A DNA stretch of 64,000 nt from Phytoactinopolyspora alkaliphila (GCF_010550695.1 NZ_JAAGOB010000014.1:62001-126000); one strand, 5' to 3'; counted from the first letter of the stretch, positions 8,536-17,854 are shown. Notes: a model not told the origin generated them from the letters alone. Program-made: numbers and translations.

Positions 8536-9840
8536 TCATCCGGCGTCGTCGGCCGCGTCTTGAACCCGGGAGGCGGCCTCCTCGGGCTGGGTGGACCCGG
8601 CGGCCAGCGCCGTCAGAGCCTGTCCGAGAGCCTCGGACACAGCGGGGGAGGGAACCTGCCGATATCCGGCGAGGCTGTCGTTCGCCAGTTCCTCGATGGA
8701 GCTTCGTGCCGGGCCGGCCTGCTCCGGGAGGCGCTCGGGAACGATGTCCTCGGTCACCACCGGAAAGTCCAGGAAGGCGTCGGCCCAGACCTTGGCTCCG
8801 GCGCCCCGGCTCATGTACTCCGCAAGGCGGAACGCCGCAGCTTGGTTGTCGCTGTCCTTATTGACGACGATGATGCCCGTCACGTCGCCGGTGACCGGCG
8901 CGAGCTGATCCGTTCCGGGAACCGGGAACGGCACGACGTCGATCTCGAACGATCCGACCTCGTCCAGGGAGTTGACGAACATGTCCAGGTTCCAGCTACC
9001 GTTCGCGAAGAAGGCCGCCTGCCCGTTCGCGAACATGTCGTACGTCGTGTTGTAGGTGGTGGCCCCTGCGGCGCCGGCTTGGATGACGCCGTCGTCGAAC
9101 ATCCGCTGGAATCCGCTGAAGGCGTCGACGAGAGGTTCGCTCGTCCAGCTGCCCTCGCCCTCCAGCGCGGCATACAGAGCGTCGCTGTCGATGCCGTTGG
9201 CGATCGCCATGAAGTAGTCGATGTTCATCCACGCGTCTTGTGCGCCGAGCGCGATGGGCTGGTAGCCGGCGTCGACGATCTGTTCGGACGTTTCCACGAG
9301 GTCGTCGTACGAGCTGGGGGCATCGACACCCACGTCGTCGAGTATGGTCTGGTTCACCCAGAGGAAGCCGGCGATGCCGTAGCCGAGCGGCAAGCCGAAC
9401 GTCGCGTCGTCGGCCCTGGCGCGGTCCAGCGCCTCGGGCCGGTAGCCGGCCGCCCAGTCGTCGCCGGAACTGGCTGTGGCGAACGCATCGATCGGCACTG
9501 TGTACTGGCGGAACTGATGGAACATGGCTCCTGGTTCGACGACGAATACGTCCGGGCCCTCACCAGCACGCAGCTGCGTCCGCAGAGCGGTCACGTGGTC
9601 CTCGTACGGAGCGAGCTGGACCTCGACGTTCACGTCGGGGTTCTCGGACTCGAACCCCTCGACTATCGTGTCCATCGTGTCCGCCGTCGGCGTCCAGGAC
9701 TCGAAACGTAGCGACCCGGTAGCGGGACTTGCCGCGGCAGCCGCATCGACATCGTCGGGCTGGTCCGAGTTCTCGCCGCCACCGACGCATGCAGTGGTGG
9801 CGAGGGCGATCCCCGCGAGCAGGATTGCTGGCTTCTTCAT
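8536..9840 (-). CDS. Sugar-binding lipoprotein of ABC transporter
   Basis: Family 1 extracellular solute-binding protein, 434 aa. The N-terminus MKKPAILLAGIALATTAC is a Sec lipoprotein signal with Cys18 as the lipidated residue, unlike the Tat-type lipoprotein of the neighbouring operon. An acidic Asp/Ala linker follows, then the periplasmic-binding fold (RFESWTPTADTMDTIVEGFE). The ATG at 9840 overlaps the stop of the secreted glycosidase gene (ATGA), tying oligosaccharide release to capture. It precedes two permeases. Ligand unknown. Confidence 0.9.
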   Translation of the reverse strand: MKKPAILLAGIALATTACVGGGENSDQPDDVDAAAAASPATGSLRFESWTPTADTMDTIVEGFESENPDVNVEVQLAPYEDHVTALRTQLRAGEGPDVFVVEPGAMFHQFRQYTVPIDAFATASSGDDWAAGYRPEALDRARADDATFGLPLGYGIAGFLWVNQTILDDVGVDAPSSYDDLVETSEQIVDAGYQPIALGAQDAWMNIDYFMAIANGIDSDALYAALEGEGSWTSEPLVDAFSGFQRMFDDGVIQAGAAGATTYNTTYDMFANGQAAFFANGSWNLDMFVNSLDEVGSFEIDVVPFPVPGTDQLAPVTGDVTGIIVVNKDSDNQAAAFRLAEYMSRGAGAKVWADAFLDFPVVTEDIVPERLPEQAGPARSSIEELANDSLAGYRQVPSPAVSEALGQALTALAAGSTQPEEAASRVQDAADDAG

Positions 9841-12800
9841 GGTGTCACCTCGGTTTGGGTGGGCTCAACTGGATCGATATGCAGCGCGTCAACGTTCACC
9901 TGCGTGCCGTCGGCCCGCTCGTCGCTCTCGCCGAGAATGCGCAGAGTCACCGTGTGCTCCGCACGGTCGAGCCCGTCGACGCGGAAGACGGGCTGCATGT
10001 TGGCCGATTCGGTGGCGTAGAAGTCGGCGATGCCGGCTTCTTCTCCGTCGACGAGCACGAGTGCGCGGCCTTTGTCCCTGCCGACCGAGCCGAGCACGGT
10101 GGCAGCCGTGCCGTGGAACGTGACTGTGGCTTCGGCGCCCCGGTTGCTGGATCCGGTCAGGGTGTTTGCGACGTAGCCATGGCCGGAGACCTGCCACCAC
10201 TCGCCGGCATAGGTCCAGAACCGGTCGTCGACGCGCAGGGGTCGCGCGGCGCCTTCGTCGGGAACCTCGTCGCCGCCCTCGATGGCGAAGGTGTGCACTC
10301 CGGCACCGACGGGCTCCGCCCAGGCGATACCGGACGCGTCCGCCGTCACGGTCGAGCGTTCACCATCGACGATGACGACGACGTCGGTTTCCGGCTCTCG
10401 GCGCCACCCGACACGCACGGGAACGCCACCGTCCGAAGTGACGGTGTAGGACTCGCGTTCCTGGTACCGGACCGTCACGTCGTGCTTGCCATGGACCTGG
10501 TAGGGGACTTCGCTGCCCACGAGATCGCTGTCGATGAACGGCACGAGGTTTAGGCGGTCGTGGGCGGGCTGGAATCCGAGGACGGTGTGATAGAGCGGCC
10601 AGACGCCCACCACGTTGTTGACCATGAAAGGCTCCTGCCAGATATCGCGGCGGGGTAGCAGCGTGTCCGGCTGGATGCTGCTCCACCCCCAGAAGCCGTC
10701 CGCGGAGTACCGCTTGAGCAGTTGCCGCGTGAAGCGGACCGTGCGGGCACGGTCTCCGTTCTCGACACCGATGACCGAGGCGGGCTGCTCCATGAGCAGG
10801 TGTGCGCCGCCATCGACGAAGAAGGGAAAGTACATCCGGGGAATGACCGTGCCGTCGTCGAGCTCGACGGTCTCTCCGGTCTGGCAGGTGCGTGGATTGG
10901 AACCGTGGAGCCGCCAGGCATAGCCGTCGTGGACCTGGCTGCCGTGGTCGTAGATGTGGCCCTCGTTCTCCAGCCGGTCATAGTCCAGCGCGAGGCTCGC
11001 GGCCACCGTGCGACGGCGATCCGGGTCGTCGACGATGTCGAACATCAGCGCGTAGCCGTTCGGGAACAGATGAGAGCAGTCCTTGACGATCTCGCCGGAC
11101 TCGTCGCGCGTATAGGCGAAGGTGTCGGTCAGCGTCGACCAGAACCCGCCGTCCGAGGTGTCGGCGTTGTACTTCTCCTTGATGCCTGCCGCTAGGGCTT
11201 CGTAGTGCGCGGCGCGGTCGTGTTCGCCGAGGATGTCGCGTTCCAGCGCGGCCCAGCGCTCGAGCGCCGCGTACGCGAAGACGTTGTGATACGCGCTGAC
11301 CTGGCCGATGTCGTACTGATCGTTCCACTCCGACCAGTCGGTGAAACAGTCCTCCCGAGGCTCCGGTGTGCCGCATAGGGCGTTGCCGATCAGGCCGGCT
11401 GTGGGGCCGCTGCGGATGAGCAGGTTTTCCTCGGCGTACTGGAAGGCCAGCCGTACTCCGTCGGAGATGTCACGCAGCCAGCCGGCATCCGGAGCGAGGT
11501 CGTACAGGAGCGTGGCCGCGAAGATCGGGTTGAGCAGATTGTCGGTCGTCGCGTACGTCGGATCGGAAACGTTGGCGTGGCCGTAGGGGTAGCAGCAGGT
11601 CAGCATGCCGTCTTCGCGCTGAAGCCCGCCCAGGCCGCCGTCGTCGCCGATGGGGGCGTTGACCGCGTCGGGGTCGCGGCGAGGTGCGGCGAACATGTCC
11701 CGGAACTGCTCACGCATCGACGCGAAGGCGCCCGCGTCCTGGAGGATCTCCAATGCGTAGACGTTCCACGGCGACGTGAACCCTGGCGCCTGGGCGGATC
11801 TGAACGAGCGCTCCGAGGAGGCCCCGATATCAGTGCCCTGGACGATGGTCCGGCCGAAGTCGTTGACCAGCCGGCCCAGCGCGGTCACGTCGAGGGTCTC
11901 GATCGAGCCGGCATCGTAGTACTGGTCCGTCGCCTCCGCGCGAAGGTCCAGGGTCACCTTGTCGTGTTGGTTGGAGCGTATGGCGATCTCGTCGAACAGT
12001 GGCTGGTCGAGGTCCTCGGAGAACCGTCCGGGTCCCCACCGCGGGTCGACATAGCCCTTCGGGTTGCCGTTGGCGTAGCCGAGTGGCTCCGCGGCGTGAT
12101 ACCAGTGCGCGACCAGGGAACCCGGCTCGTCCAGCGACCCCGTTCTCGCGAGACGACCACCTGAGTGGAGGTCGCTGTGGACGTCCACAGCGAGCGCGGC
12201 CGGCTCGTCGTGGGAGAGGAAGACGTAGTCTCCGGTATCGAAAACGGCCTGGTTGCCGCCTGCCTCCAACAGGATCCCGTTACGCCGGAGCCCGTCGATG
12301 GCACTGAACTCTTCGCTGGCCGCGCGTAGCTCGTCACCCCACACCGGGACATTGCCCCCGTCTTCGGGCCGGCGGATGTTGTGCCAGGCATCGCGGGCGA
12401 AGGTCAGCGCCGGGGAAGCGGCTGTCGAGAAGCGAGTCTCGGGCCCACGGTGGGTCCGGTCGATGGTCCAGCGGATGCCCTCCGCAGACGTGCCGAACGT
12501 CCACGACTCGTCCACCATGGTCCGGCCGCCTTGCATACGGAAGCTGATCCGCACGCCGTCGGCAGTAGTCTCCAGACGCGGCCTGCCCACGTTGTCGTCA
12601 CTTCGCAGCGACGTGCCATCGGCGGTGACGAGCTCGGTGCCGCCCGGGAACTCGGCTTCGGTGTCCAAGACCTCGCGTCCAGCCACGGTGAACGAGCGCA
12701 CCGTGACGCCCGACGAGTAGTCGATCTTCAGACTGAGCTCGCCGCCCTCGAGCGTGACCGTTCCACGGGGGTCGGCGGCCGCGGAGCCGACCTGTCCTGC

Positions 12801-12908
12801 CTGTCCCGTGGCGGAGACCTGCTGGCCGATGAGCGTGGTGACGGCCAAGGCGCCGATGGTGACGAGAGCGGCCCATCGGCGAGATCTTGTCGGCGTCGTT
12901 GCCCGCAT
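9837..12908 (-). CDS. Large secreted six-hairpin glycosidase-like protein
   Basis: Exported protein of 1023 aa with a classical signal: basic MRATTPTRSRRW, hydrophobic core LVTIGALAVTTLIG, probable cleavage around residues 33-36. An N-terminal beta-sandwich (about 40-330) precedes an alpha-helical toroid (about 370-750) with aromatic and acidic clusters typical of six-hairpin glycosidases, for example DWSEWNDQYDIGQVSAYHN and DGFWGWSSIQPD. The C-terminal ~150 residues look like a carbohydrate-binding or discoidin-like domain ending NVDALHIDPV. I chose the ATG at 12908, preceded by GGGAG; a TTG 39 nt earlier lies inside the operator. First gene of the operon; it probably trims an external polysaccharide for the importer that follows. 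I cannot assign a CAZy family. Confidence 0.75.
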   Translation of the reverse strand: MRATTPTRSRRWAALVTIGALAVTTLIGQQVSATGQAGQVGSAAADPRGTVTLEGGELSLKIDYSSGVTVRSFTVAGREVLDTEAEFPGGTELVTADGTSLRSDDNVGRPRLETTADGVRISFRMQGGRTMVDESWTFGTSAEGIRWTIDRTHRGPETRFSTAASPALTFARDAWHNIRRPEDGGNVPVWGDELRAASEEFSAIDGLRRNGILLEAGGNQAVFDTGDYVFLSHDEPAALAVDVHSDLHSGGRLARTGSLDEPGSLVAHWYHAAEPLGYANGNPKGYVDPRWGPGRFSEDLDQPLFDEIAIRSNQHDKVTLDLRAEATDQYYDAGSIETLDVTALGRLVNDFGRTIVQGTDIGASSERSFRSAQAPGFTSPWNVYALEILQDAGAFASMREQFRDMFAAPRRDPDAVNAPIGDDGGLGGLQREDGMLTCCYPYGHANVSDPTYATTDNLLNPIFAATLLYDLAPDAGWLRDISDGVRLAFQYAEENLLIRSGPTAGLIGNALCGTPEPREDCFTDWSEWNDQYDIGQVSAYHNVFAYAALERWAALERDILGEHDRAAHYEALAAGIKEKYNADTSDGGFWSTLTDTFAYTRDESGEIVKDCSHLFPNGYALMFDIVDDPDRRRTVAASLALDYDRLENEGHIYDHGSQVHDGYAWRLHGSNPRTCQTGETVELDDGTVIPRMYFPFFVDGGAHLLMEQPASVIGVENGDRARTVRFTRQLLKRYSADGFWGWSSIQPDTLLPRRDIWQEPFMVNNVVGVWPLYHTVLGFQPAHDRLNLVPFIDSDLVGSEVPYQVHGKHDVTVRYQERESYTVTSDGGVPVRVGWRREPETDVVVIVDGERSTVTADASGIAWAEPVGAGVHTFAIEGGDEVPDEGAARPLRVDDRFWTYAGEWWQVSGHGYVANTLTGSSNRGAEATVTFHGTAATVLGSVGRDKGRALVLVDGEEAGIADFYATESANMQPVFRVDGLDRAEHTVTLRILGESDERADGTQVNVDALHIDPVEPTQTEVTP

Positions 12909-12933
12909 CCAAACCACTCCCGCGTAGTGTCGG

Positions 12934-12947
12934 TTAAACCGTTTCAA
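12934..12947 (-). promoter_or_regulatory. LacI-type operator at predicted transcription start
   Basis: TTAAACCGTTTCAA is an imperfect palindrome of the kind bound by LacI-family repressors. It begins about 5 nt downstream of the -10 element of the promoter at 12953-12981, so it covers the predicted start point of the glycosidase operon. The divergent gene 150 bp away encodes a LacI-family protein, the obvious candidate ligand-responsive repressor. Confidence 0.6.
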
Positions 12948-12952
12948 GACGA

Positions 12953-12981
12953 AAGTTAGCGTCTAACGGGTGAGGCGTCAA
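12953..12981 (-). promoter_or_regulatory. Promoter of glycosidase/ABC operon (TTGACG-17-TAACTT)
   Basis: On the minus strand TTGACG (12981-12976) is followed by a 17-nt spacer and TAACTT (12958-12953). Spacing is optimal and five of six -35 bases match the consensus; the -10 is weaker. It points to the secreted glycosidase gene, leaving a leader of roughly 35 nt. Confidence 0.5.
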
Positions 12982-13097
12982 TGCGCCGTATCCTGTTTTC
13001 TGAAATCTAAAGGCCTGGTTGTTGGGGTTCAGCGCCGCAGGATGAGAAGATCAGATGTCCGTGGCGCGGTGGTCACGGGGGACCTGAAGGAGTGTGG

Positions 13098-14150
13098 ATG
13101 AACCGGTTCAAGGACGGCGGCGGGGATGAGCGCAAGCTGACCGGAATCCGAGAGGTCGCGCGCATAGCCGGGGTCTCGGTCGGCACAGTCTCCAACGTCC
13201 TCAACCGCCCCGACGTCGTCGCGGAGGCGACGCGTCAGCGTGTTCACGCTGTCATCGAGCAACTGGAGTTCGTCCCGAATCGCGGCGCCGCCGATCTCCG
13301 GTCAGGTCGTAGCCGGATGATCGGGCTGGTGGTCCCCGACATCACGAATCCGTTCTTCGCGGAAGTCGCCCGCGGAGCCGTCAACGCCGCGAACGAAGAC
13401 AACATCGCGGTGGTGTTGTGCAACAGTGACCACGCCGCATCCCAGGAAGATCGCTACCTCGACGTTCTCGAGCAGCACCGGGTGGCCGGGGTGCTGATCA
13501 ACCCGTTGGGCAAGGTTCCGTCCCGGCTGGAGAGCTTGCGCGACCGAGGGTTGAAAGTGGTGTGCGTCGACCGCTCCGTCCGCAAGAGCGCCTACTGTTC
13601 GGTCTCGGTCGACGACGTGCGAGGGGGCGAGATCGCGGTCGAGCATTTGCTGGCGCCGGGCGCGCGACGGCTGGTGCTGGTCAACGGACCGGCGTCGTTG
13701 CGACCGTGTGCGGATCGCCGGCGGGGCGCATGGCGCGCGCTCGACAAGGCCGGCCTCTCACGAGACAGCTTGACCGAGGTCGTCTGCCGGTCCATGACCA
13801 TTCGGGCAGGAGTGGAAGCCGGCGCCCGGATGCTCCAGCTACCCGAGCTGCCCGATGCCGTCTTCTGCACGAACGACCTGTTGGCGATCGGAGTGATGCG
13901 CGCGCTCGTCAACGCCGGTGTGGGCGTGCCAGGAGACGTCGCCATCGTCGGCTACGACGACATAGACCTGGCCGCCGACGCGGCTGTTCCGCTGACATCG
14001 GTCAGTCAGCCGAAGTTCGCACTGGGACGCAAGGCCATGCAGTTGCTCCTTGCCGAGATCGCGGAAGGATCGAGCCACGAACACGAACGGATCGCATTCC
14101 AGCCGGATCTGACCGTGCGCGATTCGTCCGCCGCGCCGAAGGCCGGGTGA
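13098..14150 (+). CDS. LacI-family transcriptional repressor
   Basis: Sugar-responsive DNA-binding protein, 350 aa. The N-terminal helix-turn-helix and hinge helix are clear (IREVARIAGVSVGTVSNVLN, then FVPNRGAADLRSGRSR). The periplasmic-binding-like effector domain follows (IGLVVPDITNPFFAEV to VGYDDIDLA). Start ATG at 13098 has GAAGGA 6 nt upstream; a GTG at 13092 overlaps that site. Divergent from the glycosidase/ABC operon and separated by 189 bp that contain the operator at 12934-12947; it most likely represses that operon and releases it when the imported sugar binds. It could also autoregulate. Confidence 0.92.
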   Translation: MNRFKDGGGDERKLTGIREVARIAGVSVGTVSNVLNRPDVVAEATRQRVHAVIEQLEFVPNRGAADLRSGRSRMIGLVVPDITNPFFAEVARGAVNAANEDNIAVVLCNSDHAASQEDRYLDVLEQHRVAGVLINPLGKVPSRLESLRDRGLKVVCVDRSVRKSAYCSVSVDDVRGGEIAVEHLLAPGARRLVLVNGPASLRPCADRRRGAWRALDKAGLSRDSLTEVVCRSMTIRAGVEAGARMLQLPELPDAVFCTNDLLAIGVMRALVNAGVGVPGDVAIVGYDDIDLAADAAVPLTSVSQPKFALGRKAMQLLLAEIAEGSSHEHERIAFQPDLTVRDSSAAPKAG

Positions 14151-14292
14151 CGGAACGATGGCGCGTACCAGTGGGCTGCGCTGATAAGAGCGCGGGTTGG
14201 TGCGGGCGACGAAGCGGGCGAGCGGCTCAGGGGTCGTGCTGAATCCGAGCCGAATTTTCCACGAATCCCCCGAGTGATGTTCACATGGAGAA

Positions 14293-14751
14293 ATGACCAG
14301 CGACGAGAACGTTCCGCGTGTCGTATCCGCCAGCCGCGAGATCGCAGCCGGTGGAGAACGCATCTTCGAGCTCATCGCGGACCCGATGCGGCAGTCGGAC
14401 TGGGACGGCAACGACAACCTGGCTAGTGCACCCGGCGGGCAACGAATCCGCGCTGTCGGTGATGTGTTCACTATGACGCTCACAGGAGGCAGCGTTCGGG
14501 ACAACCATGTGGTCGAGTTCGACGAGGGCCGCGTCGTCGCGTGGAAACCCGCCGAGCCCGGTCACACCCCGCCGGGTCACCTCTGGCGGTGGGTACTTGA
14601 GCCGGTCGACTCGTCGCGAACGCATGTCACCCATACCTACGACTGGTCTGAGCTGACCGACGAGACCCGCCTTGCGCGTGCCCGCGGGACCACCGCCGAC
14701 ATGCTTCAGGCGTCGCTGGAGCGTCTTGCAGCGATTGCGGAGCGGGAATGA
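14293..14751 (+). CDS. SRPBCC-domain protein (polyketide cyclase/START-like)
   Basis: Small soluble protein of 152 aa with the START/SRPBCC pattern: an N-terminal strand (VVSASREIAAGGERIFELIA), a WDGND turn, and a C-terminal helix (ARARGTTADMLQASLERLAA). The family forms a hydrophobic ligand pocket; members include polyketide cyclases, lipid-transfer proteins and Aha1-like factors, and specific function cannot be told. GGAG lies only 2-3 nt before the ATG, closer than usual. Stands alone, 142 bp after the LacI gene; not obviously part of either sugar system. Confidence 0.75.
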   Translation: MTSDENVPRVVSASREIAAGGERIFELIADPMRQSDWDGNDNLASAPGGQRIRAVGDVFTMTLTGGSVRDNHVVEFDEGRVVAWKPAEPGHTPPGHLWRWVLEPVDSSRTHVTHTYDWSELTDETRLARARGTTADMLQASLERLAAIAERE

Positions 14752-14868
14752 TCGGGTGACTGCAGAGCCACGACACCGCGCCGGGCGGGGGCACTATCGC
14801 GGCGGGTTTGCGCAGGTGAGTAGTGGTGGCTGCGGCGATGGCTATGCCGCGACGAGTCTGATTGCCGG

Positions 14869-15792
14869 TCAGGCGCCGGAGGGGGAGTACTGAGCCTCGC
14901 GCCACGGCCTGAGGTCTAGGTGAGGGTAGCGCTGCTGCATGCCGTCGAGCGTTTCCGCGGTCCAGAACTGGTGGCCGGGCGGTGGGAAACCGAAGAGTTC
15001 CAGTTGGCGTGGCGTGGCGCGGTGCACGAACCGGTACCACTCAGGCATGTGGCTTCGCGCCGCCCACGCCATCCGCTGGCCCCAGTCGACGTGGGCCGGG
15101 CGGTAGATGAGCTGCATGGAGTAGCGTGCCCCGCGAGGCTTGCTCAGGCCGGTGCCGCGGTGGAAGGTCCGGGTGTTGAAGGCGATGACTGTGCCCGCCG
15201 GGCCTGCGCCGGACTGCTCTGCGGCGTACAGGTTCGAATTGTCGGCGGTAGAGACGAACTCGCCGCTGCCGCCTCTCCTGGGATAGAAGTTCGGGTTCAT
15301 CGGCAGGTGGTCGGTGTGGTCCCGCGAAACCAGGTGCGGCGGGCCGAGTTCCTCGGGGACGTCGACCAGGAAGACGAACAGCTCCAGGTGCTGGTATCGA
15401 TCCTCTGTCGAAGGAACCAGGATCGTGTGAGTGAGATAGTCGCGGTGCAGCGCCTGCTCGTACGGCGTGGCGCCGGTGTACTTGGCCCACGCTTCGGCCG
15501 AGGAGATCCGCAGGTCAGTCTGTCCGAGCAGATTCTCCGCTAGCTGGACGATTCGGGGATGCACGGCCAGGAGGCTGAACTCGGTGCTGGAGAACGGGAA
15601 CTTGTCGATCCCGTCGAACTCGTCCTCGACATAGCGGGTACGACGGGGATCGGTGCCGTCGTGAAAGCCGTTCGGTGTGGGGAACATCGTGTCCATCTCG
15701 CCGAGCGCGGGCGCCAGGTCGTCGGCGGAGAGGAAGCCAGGCAAAATCACAAACCCATCCGTGCGCCAGGCGTCTACGATGCCGTTCTCCAT
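14869..15792 (-). CDS. Phytanoyl-CoA dioxygenase (PhyH)-family protein
   Basis: Fe(II)/2-oxoglutarate-dependent oxygenase of the PhyH family, 307 aa. The jelly-roll metal triad is visible: His-x-Asp in LHRDYLTHTI (about residue 143) and the distal His with the 2-oxoglutarate-binding Arg in TFHRGTGLSKPRGARY (about 225-240). The N-terminus AWRTDGFVILPGFLSADDL is characteristic. I use the ATG at 15792, preceded by a G-rich ribosome site; a longer frame adds 19 residues unlike the family. Transcribed away from the AraC gene's 3' side. Substrate unknown; bacterial relatives hydroxylate small molecules, sugars or amino-acid derivatives. Confidence 0.85.
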   Translation of the reverse strand: MENGIVDAWRTDGFVILPGFLSADDLAPALGEMDTMFPTPNGFHDGTDPRRTRYVEDEFDGIDKFPFSSTEFSLLAVHPRIVQLAENLLGQTDLRISSAEAWAKYTGATPYEQALHRDYLTHTILVPSTEDRYQHLELFVFLVDVPEELGPPHLVSRDHTDHLPMNPNFYPRRGGSGEFVSTADNSNLYAAEQSGAGPAGTVIAFNTRTFHRGTGLSKPRGARYSMQLIYRPAHVDWGQRMAWAARSHMPEWYRFVHRATPRQLELFGFPPPGHQFWTAETLDGMQQRYPHLDLRPWREAQYSPSGA

Positions 15793-15931
15793 GCGCCCCC
15801 ATGCTGATGGGCCGGGCGATCGATGCGCAACCGAGTTTAGCGGTGACACGAATCGGGTCCGCTGCTATGCGTCTCACCGGATGGGCCGCCCCGCAATAGA
15901 CCGACCCTGCCTCGTTCGTGGACCCGGAGGG

Positions 15932-16795
15932 CTATATCGAGCCCTCGGTGATCATTCGGCGGTAATGACGGGGGTTGGTGTGTTTGAGGGCGCGGAAGCG
16001 GCGGTTGAAGTTGGACAGGTTGCTGTATCCGCATTGGGCTGCTATTTCGGTGATGGGCAGCTCTGTGTCGGTGAGCAGCTCGCAGGCGGCGCTGATCCGG
16101 AGCTCGTTCACGTAGTCGGTCATGGTTTGACCTAGGGCGCGGCGGAAGTGGCGGCTGAGCGCGGTAGGGCTCATGTGTGCCACGGCTGCGACCTCCTCCG
16201 AGCTGACCGGCCGCCTGAAGTGCTCGTGTAGGTAGGCGCAGATGTCGTTGATGCGCTGTCTGGCGGGTCCGCCCAGGACGGGGTGTCTGGTGCTTGTGCT
16301 CAGCGGCCTGGTCTCAGCCATGGTGAGCTGTATGACGATGTCGATGAGGGTCAGGGTTCGCGTCGCCGGTAGGAGGCCGGGCAGCGATGTCAGGGTATTG
16401 ACCATTGCCGGTGTCGCCTCGATCGCCAGCCCTCGGCTGGCCTCGTTCAGTAGCCGGTCGGCGTGCATGAATTCGGGTCGGGTGAACAGATCGGCGCCGA
16501 GGAAATCACGGCGAAACTGTACGACGATCGCCTCATGCTCGTCGGCATCCTGTTGTGCGCCGGTGGAGGACGAGGCGTAGGTGTGCGGCACGTCGGCGCC
16601 GATCAGCGCTAGGTCGCCCGGACGGTAGTGCTCGATGCTGTCCCCAACGAAGCGGGCGCCGCTCCCGCGGGTGATCAAGGTCAGTTCAATCTCGGGATGA
16701 ACGTGCCACCGGAAGCCGAACTGGCGCTCCCGGCGTGTGAAGTACGTCCAGGATATGTCTGACCCGCCGACGATGTGCTCACGTTCGGGTTGCAT
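15932..16795 (-). CDS. AraC-family transcriptional regulator with cupin sensor domain
   Basis: 287-aa regulator. The N-terminal ~140 residues form a cupin-like sugar-sensing domain (WHVHPEIELTLITRGSGARF, YRPGDLALIGADVPH). The C-terminal ~100 residues carry two helix-turn-helix motifs ending in the AraC signature (SSEEVAAVAHMSPTALSRHF; ITEIAAQCGYSNLSNFNRRF). ATG 16795 and GTG 16801 are both possible; neither has a clear ribosome site. It sits between two PhyH genes, divergent from the one at 16920 across a 124-bp gap with a 15-bp inverted repeat, so it probably controls that gene and perhaps both. Confidence 0.9.
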   Translation of the reverse strand: MQPEREHIVGGSDISWTYFTRRERQFGFRWHVHPEIELTLITRGSGARFVGDSIEHYRPGDLALIGADVPHTYASSSTGAQQDADEHEAIVVQFRRDFLGADLFTRPEFMHADRLLNEASRGLAIEATPAMVNTLTSLPGLLPATRTLTLIDIVIQLTMAETRPLSTSTRHPVLGGPARQRINDICAYLHEHFRRPVSSEEVAAVAHMSPTALSRHFRRALGQTMTDYVNELRISAACELLTDTELPITEIAAQCGYSNLSNFNRRFRALKHTNPRHYRRMITEGSI

Positions 16796-16838
16796 CAACA
16801 CAAACGATACGTGAAGACCCCACCTGACTCGACCCTGG

Positions 16839-16853
16839 TGACCTCATAGGTCA
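16839..16853. promoter_or_regulatory. 15-bp inverted repeat between divergent AraC and PhyH genes
   Basis: TGACCTCATAGGTCA is a perfect 6-3-6 inverted repeat in the AraC/PhyH intergenic region, a plausible regulator site. AraC proteins more often bind direct repeats, so the binder is uncertain. Confidence 0.4.
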
Positions 16854-16919
16854 TACGAGTATCAGAAATGGTCATCCAGAGCGTAGTGCTTGTCAAAGCC
16901 AGCCGACGATGATGGCGGC

Positions 16920-17720
16920 ATGGATATCGACACGCCCTACACCCTCGGCCCCGCCGCAGCCAAGCAGTTCGACGACGATGGCTACATTCGCCTACCCGGC
17001 GTGCTGGACGCGGACACCATCGCCGCCTTCGAACCCGAGATCACCTCCAAGGTCCTCGAGCTGAATACGCTGCACCTGCCCATGGCAGAGAGATCGACTT
17101 ATCAGAAGGCATTTCTGCAAGTGGCGAACCTGTGGCGGCACAGCGAACTGGTCCGCCGGTTCGTGTTCTCCGCCCGACTGGCGCGGATCGCCGCCGAGCT
17201 GATGGGCGTCGACGGCGTCCGGCTCTATCACGACCAAGCCCTCTACAAAGAGACCAGCGGCGGGATCACACCCTGGCACGCCGACCAGTACTACTGGCCG
17301 CTGTCGACCGACCGAGCCTGCACCGTGTGGGTGCCATTGCAAGAGACGCCACACGAGATGGGGCCGCTGGAGTTCGCCGCTGGCAGCCACCGTTTCGAAT
17401 ACGGGCGTGACCTACCCATCGGTGACGAGTCAGAGTCTGCGTTGCAGACCGCGCTCGCCGAGCAGGGATTTCCGGTCTCCAGCGAGCCGTACGCGCTCGG
17501 TGACATCAGCTACCACCAGGGCTGGACCTTCCACCGCGCCGGACCCAACCAGACACCGACACCTCGACGGGTCATGACCATCATCTACATCGACGCCGAC
17601 ATGACCGTGTCCACACCGACTAACCATCACCAGGAGGTCGACCTCACCACCTGGATGCCGGGTGCCAGCCCAGGCGACGTGCCGAACACGGAACTCAACC
17701 CCACCCTCTACCACCACTGA
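16920..17720 (+). CDS. Phytanoyl-CoA dioxygenase (PhyH)-family protein
   Basis: Second Fe(II)/2-oxoglutarate oxygenase, 266 aa from the ATG at 16920 (a TTG at 16890 would add ten residues and is also open). Metal ligands: His-x-Asp in GITPWHADQYYWPL (about residue 120) and distal His in WTFHRAGPNQTPTPRRVM (about 205), with Arg for 2-oxoglutarate. The N-terminal FDDDGYIRLPGVLDADTI matches the family. It differs clearly in sequence from the PhyH protein at 14869-15792, so the two are not a recent duplication. Divergent from the AraC gene, its likely regulator. Substrate unknown. Confidence 0.87.
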   Translation: MDIDTPYTLGPAAAKQFDDDGYIRLPGVLDADTIAAFEPEITSKVLELNTLHLPMAERSTYQKAFLQVANLWRHSELVRRFVFSARLARIAAELMGVDGVRLYHDQALYKETSGGITPWHADQYYWPLSTDRACTVWVPLQETPHEMGPLEFAAGSHRFEYGRDLPIGDESESALQTALAEQGFPVSSEPYALGDISYHQGWTFHRAGPNQTPTPRRVMTIIYIDADMTVSTPTNHHQEVDLTTWMPGASPGDVPNTELNPTLYHH

Positions 17721-17854
17721 CTCTCTAACTACGGGGGGAACCACCAGGCAAAAGACACCGCTACGGAGGGGCGGAGGCATCAGGGTGACCATCGTCCAAC
17801 CGCATCCGGCGGCTGGCACGGAGTGTCCCCATACGCATGTCTCTCCGGCACGAC

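Noticed and set aside
7773-9711. Long plus-strand frames of 363 and 424 codons
   Set aside because: Shadows of the permease and binding-protein genes; composition is non-protein-like and there are no ribosome sites.
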